Notes under the pieces: generated by a model
Database searches by the model: none
Told to the model about the DNA's origin: nothing
What the model saw: only the letters and a program-made list of their open reading frames with translations
Made by a program: the position numbers and the translations under genes
Source of the DNA: Sporichthyaceae bacterium
GTDB taxonomy: Bacteria; Actinomycetota; Actinomycetes; Sporichthyales; Sporichthyaceae
NCBI GenBank assembly: GCA_036269075.1
Contig: DATASX010000087.1
Location: 1 to 64,000, forward strand
Length of the DNA stretch: 64,000 nt
Direction of reading: 5' to 3'
Part shown: piece after piece, positions 53,511 to 61,881 of the stretch
Layout of the letters: each line of letters begins with the position of its first letter
How positions within the stretch are numbered: position 1 is the stretch's first letter

Positions 53511-54595
53511 CAGACCCCGGCCGGTACCGCGGCGAAGTTCCGGATCGCCGGGGCGATCTTCTTGCCGAACAGACGCAGGCTGTTTCGGGCGACGTCGTCC
53601 GGCATCCCGGCGTAGGACAGGACCACCAGCGGTTCGAACTCACCGGCAACCCGCCGACGCTCGTGATACTTCTCGATGATCTGCTCGGGCGTTCCCCAGT
53701 TCTGCGCGTCGATGTAGGCGGTCCGGGCCCCGTCGAGCCCGGCGGCCTTGATCAGGTCCGCACCCTGCTGGTAGGCCTCGTAGCCCTTGGTGTCCTTGAA
53801 ATGGTCGCCGGCGAAATCGTAGTGCTCCATGACCGTGCCGAAGTGGACGCCGATGTACTCGTGCGCCAGACGCTCGGCCTCCTCGGCGTCCTCGTGGCAC
53901 AGTGTGACGTCGGTGAGCTTCGGAGCCGGCACCGGTCGGCCGGGGTTGTGCTTGGCGTACTCCTCGCGCCAGGCGTCGATGCCCGGGACGTGGTTCTCGA
54001 TGGCGTGCTGGATGAACGTCATCATGGTCGCCCCGCAGCGGGCCGCGGCCATCTGCGAGTCCGGCGACATCGCCACGCAGTAGAAGCTGTCGCGGTAGCC
54101 CTTCAACGGCCGTGGGCGGACCTCGACCCTGGGTTGCTGGTAGTAAGTGCCGTCGTTCTCCGCGATCCCGGTGTCCAGGCCACGAAGGATCATCTCGATT
54201 GCCTCGTCGAACCGCTCCCGCGACTCGTTCATGTCCTGGCGCATCCCGCGGTACTCGCACTTGGCCAGTCCACGTCCGACGCCGAAGCCCACCCGCCCGG
54301 GCGCGACGTACTCGAGCATCGCCATCTTCTCGATGACCCGCAGTGGGTCGTTCCAGGGCAGGATGACCGCGCCCGGCACCAGGTTGATCGTCGAGGTGCG
54401 CCCGGCCAGGTAGGACAGGTACTGCATGTTGTCCCCGCACATGCCGTAGCGCTCGAAGTGGTGCTCGACGCACCAGACGGACTCGAACCCGAGACGCTCG
54501 GCCTCCAGGGCCATCCCGATCTCGTTCTGCCAGGTCTGATGGTCCGTCAGATCCTTGTGCCAGTTCTGCATGACCTGCAGGAGTCCGAGCCTCAT
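53510..54595 (-). CDS. LLM-class flavin-dependent oxidoreductase
   Basis: A 361-residue luciferase-fold oxidoreductase. MRLGLLQVMQNWHKDL begins the barrel, LGFESVWCVEHHF follows, and RVGFGVGRGLAKCEYRGM is the typical middle motif. The frame is open to 54661, but ATG 54595 has AGGAG and is the family start; the longer start would include the operator. It is the first gene of the ten-gene operon and may oxidise or desaturate the substrate, or use F420. The perfect palindrome TTGACACGTGTCAA lies 60 bp upstream. Confidence 0.9.
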   Translation of the reverse strand: MRLGLLQVMQNWHKDLTDHQTWQNEIGMALEAERLGFESVWCVEHHFERYGMCGDNMQYLSYLAGRTSTINLVPGAVILPWNDPLRVIEKMAMLEYVAPGRVGFGVGRGLAKCEYRGMRQDMNESRERFDEAIEMILRGLDTGIAENDGTYYQQPRVEVRPRPLKGYRDSFYCVAMSPDSQMAAARCGATMMTFIQHAIENHVPGIDAWREEYAKHNPGRPVPAPKLTDVTLCHEDAEEAERLAHEYIGVHFGTVMEHYDFAGDHFKDTKGYEAYQQGADLIKAAGLDGARTAYIDAQNWGTPEQIIEKYHERRRVAGEFEPLVVLSYAGMPDDVARNSLRLFGKKIAPAIRNFAAVPAGV

Positions 54596-54654
54596 GACCG
54601 CTCCTAACGCGGACGTGTGATCTGGGTCGCTTGACGCAAACCCTGACGCTTGTA

Positions 54655-54668
54655 TTGACACGTGTCAA
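54655..54668. promoter_or_regulatory. Perfect 14-bp palindrome upstream of the ten-gene operon
   Basis: TTGACACGTGTCAA is fully symmetric and contains a TTGACA that could serve as a -35 element in either direction. It lies between the TetR gene and the LLM gene that starts the operon. Binding of the neighbouring TetR protein (54722-55342) would block the promoter. Confidence 0.6.
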
Positions 54669-54721
54669 GTAGTTGCGCGCAAAAGCCCGACATTGCGCCG
54701 GAAGCTGTCGTGAAAGATCGG

Positions 54722-55342
54722 TCAGGCGAGATTCAGCGAACGCAACCAGACGTGCGCCAGCACCTCGGCCAGCTCCTCGTCGGAGCGACCGAGCGGGCCT
54801 TCGGGAGCGCTGACGGCCAGGTACACCGAACGCTCGTAGAGGGAGATCAGCACCGGGAACAGCATGTCGTCGCCCGCCTGCGGTTCACGGACTCGCTCGA
54901 CCCGCTCGGCCAGCGCCGCCGCGAAACGCTCCAGGACGGCGTTCCAGACGTCGTGGACCTCCCGGTCGTTGTGCCAACCCTCGATGGTCGCCGAGAACAG
55001 CGTCGCCTGCTCGCGCCAGCGCCCGAGGGTGACCAGCCCGAGTTCCCGGAGTTCAGCCTCGTCGATCGGGCCGTCCTCGGCGAAGAAATGCTCCCACCGC
55101 TCGAAGATCGTCTCGCCCATGTCCTCGACCAGCGCTGCGACGACCGAGTACTTGGTCTCGAAGTGCGAGTAGAACGTCTGCCGGGAGACCTGCGCCAGCT
55201 CGACTATCTCCGCGACGGTGACCGCCTCGAGCCGACGGGTCTTCAGCAGTTCACGCATCGACTCGGCTATCGCCTCACGGGTCGGCGCGGCCCGCTGTCG
55301 GCGGCCACGCGACCGCGGCGGGAGGGCCAACTCGCTGGACAT
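54722..55342 (-). CDS. TetR family regulator
   Basis: A 206-residue TetR protein. VTVAEIVELAQVSRQTFYSHFETK near residues 40-65 is the helix-turn-helix. The ligand-binding part has many acidic helices and no recognised motif. ATG 55342 is the family-like start, though the frame is open upstream. The next gene on the same strand is the first of the ten-gene operon and carries a perfect palindrome in its leader, the obvious target. The TetR gene also follows an LLM gene at 55402, so it may be read from further upstream. Confidence 0.9.
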   Translation of the reverse strand: MSSELALPPRSRGRRQRAAPTREAIAESMRELLKTRRLEAVTVAEIVELAQVSRQTFYSHFETKYSVVAALVEDMGETIFERWEHFFAEDGPIDEAELRELGLVTLGRWREQATLFSATIEGWHNDREVHDVWNAVLERFAAALAERVERVREPQAGDDMLFPVLISLYERSVYLAVSAPEGPLGRSDEELAEVLAHVWLRSLNLA

Positions 55343-55401
55343 GACGCAACGGTAACCGACAGGCAGTACCCGACCGCGCAGCAAGGCCGACGACGGACCG
55401 C

Positions 55402-56505
55402 TCAAGCTGCCCAGTGGGCAAGAACCGGTGCCACCTGCGCCGGTGAGGCGCCGTGCAGGACGACGTGATGCACGCCGGCGTCGAGGTATTCCCGGATCCG
55501 GCCTGCGCAGTGCTCGGCCGACCCGATGATGCACCCGGTCTCGATCCACTCGCGCGGCAGGGCCGCCCCGGCCGCGACCAGTTGCTCCCGCGTGTAGGCC
55601 TGATCGGCGATGATCCCGTCGCGGCTGATCTCCTTGCGGCCCAGCGCCTCGTCCATCTCGCGTCGGTCCCAGCCGTTCTCCTCGACGAGGCGATCACCGA
55701 TGCCGGGGAAGGACAGGTGCGTGACCATCCGGGCGTTGATGAGCAGCATTTCCTCCTCCGGCGGAAGATCGGGCGAGATCATGCACCAATTGGCCACGTG
55801 CAGCGAATCGGGATCGCGCCCGATCCTGCGGCATTCGTGGCGGGCTCGATCGACGATCTTCCGGGTTGCCTCGACCGTCAGTTCGGTGCCCAGGAACAGC
55901 CCGTCGAACTTGCGGGCGGTCAGCTCCAACGCCTTGGGGCCGGGAACCCAACTGGAGTTCCACATCGTGGGCCGCGGCGCGGACGGGATGTCGACGAGTC
56001 GGGCGTGCGGGAACCGGCCCAGCGGGCCGTCGTAATCGACGGTCTGCCCGGCGAACAGTGCGTGCAGGATGTCGATGTAATCCTCGTACCCGGCCATGGT
56101 CGGCACCGACATTCCTTGGTTGTTCAGCACCGCCCCCAGGCCACGCGCCAGACCCATCATCAACCGGTCGCCGAACAGCCCCTGGAACGTGGTCCCGGTG
56201 GCCGCGGTGTAGACGGGGTTACGACTGCCGACCGCGATGGAACCGAACCCGAGCCGGATGTGCTTCGTGCGTGCGGCCATCGCCGAGCACAGCACGGCCA
56301 ATTCCTTGGAGTCGAAGCGTTCGGCGATCCAGACGGCGGACAGTCCCAACTCCTCGGCCTCGACCACCTCCTCGAGGGCCCGAACGGGGTCCTGGGTACG
56401 CCCACCCAGCAGGCAGATCCCGATCTCCGGGATCAACGGCCCGCAGGGCGTCATCCCACGCAACTGCGGCCCGGCCCACGTCGGCGCTTCGATCGTGGTC
56501 GTCAC
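55402..56505 (-). CDS. LLM-class flavin-dependent oxidoreductase
   Basis: A 367-residue luciferase-fold protein: GICLLGGRTQDPVRALEEVVEAEELGLSAVWIAERF is the start of the barrel and GDRLMMGLARGLGAVLNNQG the middle motif. It is less like the other two LLM enzymes here. The GTG at 56505 overlaps the stop of the unrecognised gene upstream (GTGA). Its partners are that unknown protein and a kinase-like protein, so it may act on a phosphorylated or activated intermediate; this is only inference. Confidence 0.9.
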   Translation of the reverse strand: MTTTIEAPTWAGPQLRGMTPCGPLIPEIGICLLGGRTQDPVRALEEVVEAEELGLSAVWIAERFDSKELAVLCSAMAARTKHIRLGFGSIAVGSRNPVYTAATGTTFQGLFGDRLMMGLARGLGAVLNNQGMSVPTMAGYEDYIDILHALFAGQTVDYDGPLGRFPHARLVDIPSAPRPTMWNSSWVPGPKALELTARKFDGLFLGTELTVEATRKIVDRARHECRRIGRDPDSLHVANWCMISPDLPPEEEMLLINARMVTHLSFPGIGDRLVEENGWDRREMDEALGRKEISRDGIIADQAYTREQLVAAGAALPREWIETGCIIGSAEHCAGRIREYLDAGVHHVVLHGASPAQVAPVLAHWAA

Positions 56506-57038
56506 CCGCCACTGCCGATCGACGCCAGCACCGTGGCGATGTCCCCGTCGACCTCTTTGGGGAAACCGGTCATCCGGAACCAGGACTGATCGCGCCGAGC
56601 CTGGTTCTGGGCCGTGGCCAGCACGAGCCTCTTGGCCGAGGAGAGCCCGGCGTCACCACTGGCGGCCATGGCTCCGTAGAACTGGTCGACGAGTTCCTTG
56701 CACCGACGAGTGTGCGTTCGCACGGCGTCCAGGGTCGGCAGGTCCGGCGCCACTGATCCGGCGGAGGCGGCCGCAGCCCGCATTTCCTCGGCCTTCGCCA
56801 CGTGCGCGGAGTCGGTGGCGGTGTCCGCCAGTCTCGGCAACAACTCGCGGTAAGCGGCGTTCTCAACTGCCTCGTAGGTGTACTCGGAGTGCTGCACGTC
56901 GAGGATCCAATCGAGTGTTGCGACGATCAGGCCGGACTGCTCCTGGGCGAAGCGGTCGGCCGGGTCGAGACCAGGGATCACCACCTTGGTCATGGTGTTG
57001 CGGATCCCGGCAAGTTGTTGGGCGACCGTCGGCATCAT
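56502..57038 (-). CDS. Unrecognised conserved-looking helical protein
   Basis: A 178-residue protein that I do not recognise. It looks fully helical, soluble, with regular heptad-like spacing in the first half (VAQQLAGIRNTM, DRFAQEQSGLIVATLDWIL) and a Gln/Arg-rich helix near the end. The composition matches its neighbours. It sits between an APH-fold kinase-like gene (4 bp gap) and an LLM gene (overlap), so its link with these two seems fixed. A partner or specificity subunit for the kinase-like protein is possible. Confidence 0.7.
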   Translation of the reverse strand: MMPTVAQQLAGIRNTMTKVVIPGLDPADRFAQEQSGLIVATLDWILDVQHSEYTYEAVENAAYRELLPRLADTATDSAHVAKAEEMRAAAASAGSVAPDLPTLDAVRTHTRRCKELVDQFYGAMAASGDAGLSSAKRLVLATAQNQARRDQSWFRMTGFPKEVDGDIATVLASIGSGG

Positions 57039-57042
57039 GGGC

Positions 57043-58230
57043 TCAGGCCTCCGCGAGGATCTTGTTCAGTTCGTGCGAGAAGAACATCCCCAGGCCGGTC
57101 ACGAACGGCATCATCACGTCCAGGTGCGTCATCTGCTCCTGAGCTATGCGCGTGGACGTGGCCGAGCAGGCAACCATCGCCCAGTACATGTTCAGGACGG
57201 TGTAGTAACGCAACCGGTCCGGATCCACCGTCAGCCCAGACTTCGCCTCGTACCTGGCGATCAAGGTCTCCGCGGCCAGCAACCCGCTGCACAGGTACTT
57301 CCCGGTGGCCGCGTCGTCCTGGCCCCAGCCCACCAGCATCAGATAGGCCAGGTCGTGGTGCCGGTCGCCCAGATAGGCCAGTTCCCAGTCCAGGATCGCC
57401 GTGATCGCGACGGCATCCTCGTCGAACAGGAAGTTGCCGTTCCGGTAGTCGCCATGCACCAAGGAGACCCGGTCGAGGATCGGCCGGTTGGCCCAAAGCC
57501 ATTCCCGGGTCAGGGTGATGGTCGGGTGGGCCTCGAAGGTGTCCTCCTCCCAGACCCGGTCCCACAGCGCAATGCGCCAGTCGGCCGCTTCGGTCGTGCC
57601 GACACGGGGACGATCGAAGGAGGGAAGGTCGAGGGTGTCGGTGTCCAGCGCGTGCAACGCCGCGAGGTGGTCGACGAACTGCTCGCCGAGGTGGGGAGCC
57701 AGTTCTCCGTAGGCGGTCCCCAGGCCCGACGGTCCACCACCGCCTTTGGTCGGGGCGGCGACCCCGGGCCGGAAGGCGCAGATGATCCCGTACTCGCCGA
57801 ACGGCTCCCGCGAGGTGATGGCCCAGTAAGGCTGCGGAACCGGTACGAGGCCATGGAGTGCGCGCAGCACCTCGTACTCGCGTTGTCGCGAGGTCTCCAC
57901 GACCGAGGCCGGTGGATTGAGCCGCAGCACCAGGCGTTCTTGCCGGGTCGCCGAACCTTCCGACCATTCCAGGTCGAAGGCGAACTGTTCCTTGGACGCG
58001 CCGCCGGCGAGCCGTCCCAGCCCGGAGACGGTGAAGGGCCCGTCGAGGTTGGTCGCGAGGACCTTCTCCAGTTGCCCCGCCACGTCGTGCAGACTGCGGC
58101 TCGCATGGCGGACCTGGCCTCGTCTGCGCAGTTTCTCGCCCAGCACCTGCGCATTCACCGTCTCGGTCGGATGGCGCGAGTCCAACGCCGCAATTCGCTC
58201 CTCGACCCAGGTGCAGGTTCTCGACGACAT
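57043..58230 (-). CDS. APH-fold phosphotransferase-like protein
   Basis: A 395-residue aminoglycoside-phosphotransferase-fold protein of the group related to the kinase-like part of human ACAD10. LVHGDYRNGNFLF carries the catalytic Asp and the Asn, and ILDWELAYLGD the metal-binding Asp. The relatives phosphorylate hydroxyl groups, in some cases 4-hydroxy acyl-CoA esters. ATG 58230 is preceded by AAGGAGA; the frame is open further upstream. It opens a four-gene minus-strand unit with the unknown protein, LLM and TetR genes. Confidence 0.88.
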   Translation of the reverse strand: MSSRTCTWVEERIAALDSRHPTETVNAQVLGEKLRRRGQVRHASRSLHDVAGQLEKVLATNLDGPFTVSGLGRLAGGASKEQFAFDLEWSEGSATRQERLVLRLNPPASVVETSRQREYEVLRALHGLVPVPQPYWAITSREPFGEYGIICAFRPGVAAPTKGGGGPSGLGTAYGELAPHLGEQFVDHLAALHALDTDTLDLPSFDRPRVGTTEAADWRIALWDRVWEEDTFEAHPTITLTREWLWANRPILDRVSLVHGDYRNGNFLFDEDAVAITAILDWELAYLGDRHHDLAYLMLVGWGQDDAATGKYLCSGLLAAETLIARYEAKSGLTVDPDRLRYYTVLNMYWAMVACSATSTRIAQEQMTHLDVMMPFVTGLGMFFSHELNKILAEA

Positions 58231-58319
58231 CGGCAATCTCCTTGCCGCACGGTCGGCCGCCGACCGCCGGGAGGCGGACGGGCGACCGACGCACTGGGCT
58301 CGAAACGTTTTGCACCGGA

Positions 58320-58353
58320 CATCTTGCTGAGTCTCACTCAATCCCGCAAGATG
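58320..58353. promoter_or_regulatory. Nested inverted repeats upstream of the APH-like gene
   Basis: The outer arms CATCTTGC (58320-58327) and GCAAGATG (58346-58353) are perfect reverse complements. Inside them TGAGT (58328-58332) and ACTCA (58336-58340) form a second inverted repeat. Such layering fits a dimeric repressor site or paired sites. It lies between the divergent APH-like (start 58230) and STAS (58429) genes. Confidence 0.55.
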
Positions 58354-58428
58354 CTTTACAACCCACCGCCGACCCGACTGCTCCGACCGGCTCGTCCTCT
58401 CGCCGTGCTTGATCTCGAAGGGATGCAG

Positions 58429-58812
58429 ATGACTGACTCAGCGCTGTCCACCGATTCACCACTCGTCGACCGCGCGCAGGGTCGCCCCTATCGCGACCGG
58501 TCTCCCGCCTCGGGCCGGCAGGACGAATCGGTCCGGTTGGCCGGAGTTTTCGACCGTGCCGGCGGCGACCTGCTGCAGGCCGCCGCGCAGCGTTGGCGCA
58601 CCGTCTGTCCGCTCGTTCCGTTCGCGGCGACCGCGCATGTCGACATGAGCGACGTGACGAAGCTCGATCCGGCCGGGTTCGGGCTGCTCAACGAGGTGTA
58701 CCGACAAGCGCACGATTCTGGTTGGGCGTTCCGGGTCACCCCACCTGCGGATCTGGACGCGCGCCTGGGATTCCTGCGCGCAGTGGTCGACAGGAACCTG
58801 GAGTGGGCCTGA
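58429..58812 (+). CDS. STAS-domain protein (anti-sigma factor antagonist-like)
   Basis: A 127-residue protein. The core ATAHVDMSDVTKLDPAGFGLLNEVYRQA and the following GWAFRVTPPADLD have the strand-helix layout of STAS domains, with the Asp/Thr/Lys in place of the usual phosphorylated Ser region, so phospho-switching is uncertain. The N-terminal 45 residues are extra and of low complexity. No sigma factor or anti-sigma kinase is encoded nearby. ATG 58429 has GAAGGG upstream; an ATG two codons earlier is an alternative. Confidence 0.7.
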   Translation: MTDSALSTDSPLVDRAQGRPYRDRSPASGRQDESVRLAGVFDRAGGDLLQAAAQRWRTVCPLVPFAATAHVDMSDVTKLDPAGFGLLNEVYRQAHDSGWAFRVTPPADLDARLGFLRAVVDRNLEWA

Positions 58813-58818
58813 AGCCGG

Positions 58819-60447
58819 TCAAGTCGTCGGCGCGGGCTCCGGCGTCCACGGTTCGGCCTGCAGGCTGCGCAGAGCCACCATCTCGGTGAGCCGGAAGCGC
58901 TGAACCTTCCCTGTCGGCGTCAGGGGCAGCGTGAGGGTGAAGTAGTAATGCCGCGGGGACTTGTGTGCCGCCAGATGCCGACGGCAGTGGGAGTTCAGCT
59001 CTTCCGGGGTGGGCGGCCGGTTCGGATCTGACGGGGTGATCACCGCTCCGACGACTTCGCCCCAGCGTTCGTCCGGGACACCGATGACCACGGCCGCAGC
59101 GACGCCGGGCGCTTGGGCAATTACGTCCTCGATCTCGCGCGGGAACAGGTTCATGCCGCCGCGCACGATCATGTCCTTCAACCGGCCTGCGATCCGCACG
59201 TATCCCCGCTCGTCCATGCAACCCAGGTCGCCGGTGCGAAGCCAACCGTCTTCCTGCAATGTCGCGGCAGTGTCCTCGACGAGGCCCAGATAGCCACGCA
59301 TCGTCTGGTAGCCGCGGACGCAGATCTCGCCCACCTCACCGAGCGGCATGATCTTGTCCAGCCACGGATCGACGATCTTCACCTCGGCGTGCGGCAGCGG
59401 CTTGCCCAGAGTGTTCGCCTGGTCCTCGACAGCATCGTCAAGACTGGTCTGGCAGACGACGCCGTTGATCTCGGTCTGCCCGAACAGGATCGTGAATCCG
59501 CAGTTCCAAACCGACTTGGTCCGTTCCACCAACTGTCCCGGAACGGGTGCGGCACCGGAGCACACGGTCCGCAGACTGGAAAGGTCGTGCCTGGTCCGGT
59601 CGGGATGGTCCAGCAGAGCGAGGATCATCGTCGGTACGACCAGCATGGTCTCGGCGCGTTCGCTCTCGATCAGTTGCAGGGTCGAGGCCGGGTCGAATCC
59701 CGGTGCCAGCACGTAGGTCCCGCGGCGCGACAGGCAGCCGATCGACGTGACCGCTGATCCGCCGATGTGGAACATCGGCATGGCGTTCAACCACACTCCG
59801 CCGTCGCGGAAGCCGGCCCGCAGCGCGACGTATCGCGATGTGTTCACCACGCCGCGGTGATGGAGCACCGCGCCCTTGGGGACACCGGTGGTGCCGGAGG
59901 TGTACTGCACCTGCAGGGCATCCCCCGGGGACACGACCGGCAGGGTCGTCGCTGCGTGGGCATCGGCGAGGAAGTCGTCCAGTTCGCTGAGCGGGACGCG
60001 AACCCGTAGGTGTGGCAGCGCTGTCGCTTCGACGTTCGCGGACAGGTCGTTGTCGCGAAACGGCGGGCCGAAGAAGATCCCCGCAGCCTGGCAACTGCTC
60101 AGGATCGCGGCCACCTCCTCGCGTTTGTAGGCCGGGTTGAGCGGCACCAGCAGCAGGCCGGCCAGGCTCATGCCGTGCTGCAGCAACAGCCATTCGGGGC
60201 AGTTGGCCGCATAGACGGCGACCCGCTCGCCGGGCTCGAAGTGCGCCAGCAAAGAACGCGCGACTCGTTCGGCACCGGCCAACAACTCTCGATAGGTCCA
60301 TCGCCGGCGCGTCTCCGGATCGGGCGTGCCCTCGACCACAGCCACTCGGTCCGGACACGTCGACGCGGCGGCCCTCAGCAGGTCGGAGAGGGTGACGTCC
60401 AGCAGCGGTTGGGTGGTGTCCCCCGGCCAGTAGGACTCGACGAGCAC
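58819..60447 (-). CDS. Acyl-CoA synthetase (AMP-forming)
   Basis: A 542-residue adenylate-forming enzyme: YTSGTTGVPKGAV, GQTEI, RTGDLG and the catalytic Lys in TPTGKVQRF are intact. The GTG at 60447, with GGAAGG upstream, begins LVESYWPG; a longer frame upstream overlaps the TetR gene. It is 4 bp downstream of TetR and the last gene of the dehydratase operon. It likely makes the CoA thioester that the dehydratase-type enzyme uses. Confidence 0.92.
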   Translation of the reverse strand: MLVESYWPGDTTQPLLDVTLSDLLRAAASTCPDRVAVVEGTPDPETRRRWTYRELLAGAERVARSLLAHFEPGERVAVYAANCPEWLLLQHGMSLAGLLLVPLNPAYKREEVAAILSSCQAAGIFFGPPFRDNDLSANVEATALPHLRVRVPLSELDDFLADAHAATTLPVVSPGDALQVQYTSGTTGVPKGAVLHHRGVVNTSRYVALRAGFRDGGVWLNAMPMFHIGGSAVTSIGCLSRRGTYVLAPGFDPASTLQLIESERAETMLVVPTMILALLDHPDRTRHDLSSLRTVCSGAAPVPGQLVERTKSVWNCGFTILFGQTEINGVVCQTSLDDAVEDQANTLGKPLPHAEVKIVDPWLDKIMPLGEVGEICVRGYQTMRGYLGLVEDTAATLQEDGWLRTGDLGCMDERGYVRIAGRLKDMIVRGGMNLFPREIEDVIAQAPGVAAAVVIGVPDERWGEVVGAVITPSDPNRPPTPEELNSHCRRHLAAHKSPRHYYFTLTLPLTPTGKVQRFRLTEMVALRSLQAEPWTPEPAPTT

Positions 60448-60451
60448 GGCG

Positions 60452-61108
60452 TCACGCCTTCCGCCGTTTGGGGGCCCGCCGGACCAGCATGCCCTTGTGG
60501 ATGACATCGGCGATTCCTGCGGCGACCTTGCGCGGCGGGAAGTCACCCTCGCCGCGCAGGTAGGCCCAGGTCTGGTGCTCGATGGCACCGAAGATCATGT
60601 CCCGGATCACCGGCAGCGGCACGTCGTCGCGGTATTCCCCGCCGGCGACTGCCGCCTCGACCACCCTGGTGAAGTGTTCGGTCAGGCGCCGGTTGAGCAG
60701 ATGCACCGCGCTGCCGCGGAAATCGGCTTCCGCTCGCAGTTGCAGCAGGATGTAGCGGGTCAGAGCAGGTTCGGCGCGGATGACTTCGAACGCGTAGTCC
60801 ACAACTGCTCGCAGGCCCTCGGCCGCCGAGCCGCAGGTATCCATGTCCGGCTCGTGCACCAACACCTCGGCCAGCCACTCCTGCGCCACCCGGGCCAACA
60901 GGTCCCGCTTGGTAGGGAAGTAGCGGTAGACCAGGCCCTCGGAGACCTCGCAGCGGCGGGCCACCTCAGCGGGCAGGAACTTTTCGTACCCGACCTCACG
61001 CAGCAGACCCCGGGCGACGGCGAGGATCTCGGCCTCTCGCTCCTCCGGTGCCATCCGCAATCGGGTCTGCCGTTTCGGGTCCGGGACGGCTCCGGTGCGG
61101 CTGCTCAT
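60452..61108 (-). CDS. TetR family regulator
   Basis: A 218-residue TetR protein with helix-turn-helix FLPAEVARRCEVSEGLVYRYFPTK near residues 45-70. Its ATG at 61108 overlaps the end of the SDR gene and the stop lies 4 bp before the acyl-CoA synthetase. It is part of the dehydratase operon and presumably controls it. Its operator is probably upstream of the partial gene at the right edge and so outside the window. Confidence 0.9.
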   Translation of the reverse strand: MSSRTGAVPDPKRQTRLRMAPEEREAEILAVARGLLREVGYEKFLPAEVARRCEVSEGLVYRYFPTKRDLLARVAQEWLAEVLVHEPDMDTCGSAAEGLRAVVDYAFEVIRAEPALTRYILLQLRAEADFRGSAVHLLNRRLTEHFTRVVEAAVAGGEYRDDVPLPVIRDMIFGAIEHQTWAYLRGEGDFPPRKVAAGIADVIHKGMLVRRAPKRRKA

Positions 61109-61881
61109 CCGGCGGAAATCCCTCCGTTGACGCTGATCGCCTGGCCGGTGATGCGAGCCGCACCCGGTCCGGCAAGGAAGACGATCAGCGCCGAAAGATC
61201 TTCCGGCGCTGTGAGCCCCAGGTGCGCAAGTTCGGCGACGCGTTCGAACAACTTCTTCGAGAATCCGTCGCTCATGACGCGACGGGAAGTCTCGGTGTCG
61301 GTGACCAGCGACGGGGTGATCGCGTTGACCCGGACGCCGTTGCGCTTGGCCTCCATGGCAAGGGTGCGGGAGAACATGACGATGGCTGCCATCGCCGCCC
61401 CGATGACGGTTTCGCCGGGGGTGGGCACCTTGGCCGCGTCGGAGGCGATGTTCAGGATGACTCCGAAGTTCTGCGCGCTCATCACCGGCAGCGCTGCGCG
61501 ACTCATGTGCATCGGTGCCAGTGCCTGCTGGGTGAGGGCGGCGGCGATGTCCTCGATCGGGACATCGCGCAGCAGCGCCGGGCAGTAGTCCGCGGTCGTC
61601 GAGTTGACCAGCACGTCCAAACCGTCCAGCAATCCCCGGGCCTCGTCAACGGCCGCGACCGCGGCCGCCGGGTCGTTCGCGTCGGCCGCGACGAAGTGCA
61701 CGGCGACTTTGGGGTATGCCTCGAGCACCTGGTCGACAGCGGCCGCTCCGCGTTCGGCGTTGCGTCCGATCAGCACCAGGCGTGTTACATCCGCGGCGCC
61801 GAAGGCGTTCGCGGCGGCGAGCCCCACCCCGGAGGTCCCGCCGGTGATCACAACCGCGCATTGCTCCAGAGGTTTGCTCAC
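61105..61881 (-). CDS. SDR family protein lacking catalytic Tyr and Lys
   Basis: A 258-residue Rossmann-fold SDR. The cofactor loop TGGTSGVG and Ser147 (NIASD) are present. At the catalytic YxxxK position, however, the sequence is IGAAM (Ile160, Met164), and the usual NNAG is NSTTAD. By family knowledge such a protein cannot carry out standard hydride transfer at an alcohol. It may be a binding subunit, use another chemistry, or be a decayed paralogue kept by its partners. The GTG at 61881 overlaps the activator stop. Confidence 0.85.
   Translation of the reverse strand: MSKPLEQCAVVITGGTSGVGLAAANAFGAADVTRLVLIGRNAERGAAAVDQVLEAYPKVAVHFVAADANDPAAAVAAVDEARGLLDGLDVLVNSTTADYCPALLRDVPIEDIAAALTQQALAPMHMSRAALPVMSAQNFGVILNIASDAAKVPTPGETVIGAAMAAIVMFSRTLAMEAKRNGVRVNAITPSLVTDTETSRRVMSDGFSKKLFERVAELAHLGLTAPEDLSALIVFLAGPGAARITGQAISVNGGISAG

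Noticed and set aside
54655-54668. Reading the TTGACA in the palindrome as a firm promoter
   Set aside because: No clear -10 element is found 16-18 bases away in either direction, so only the operator role is proposed.
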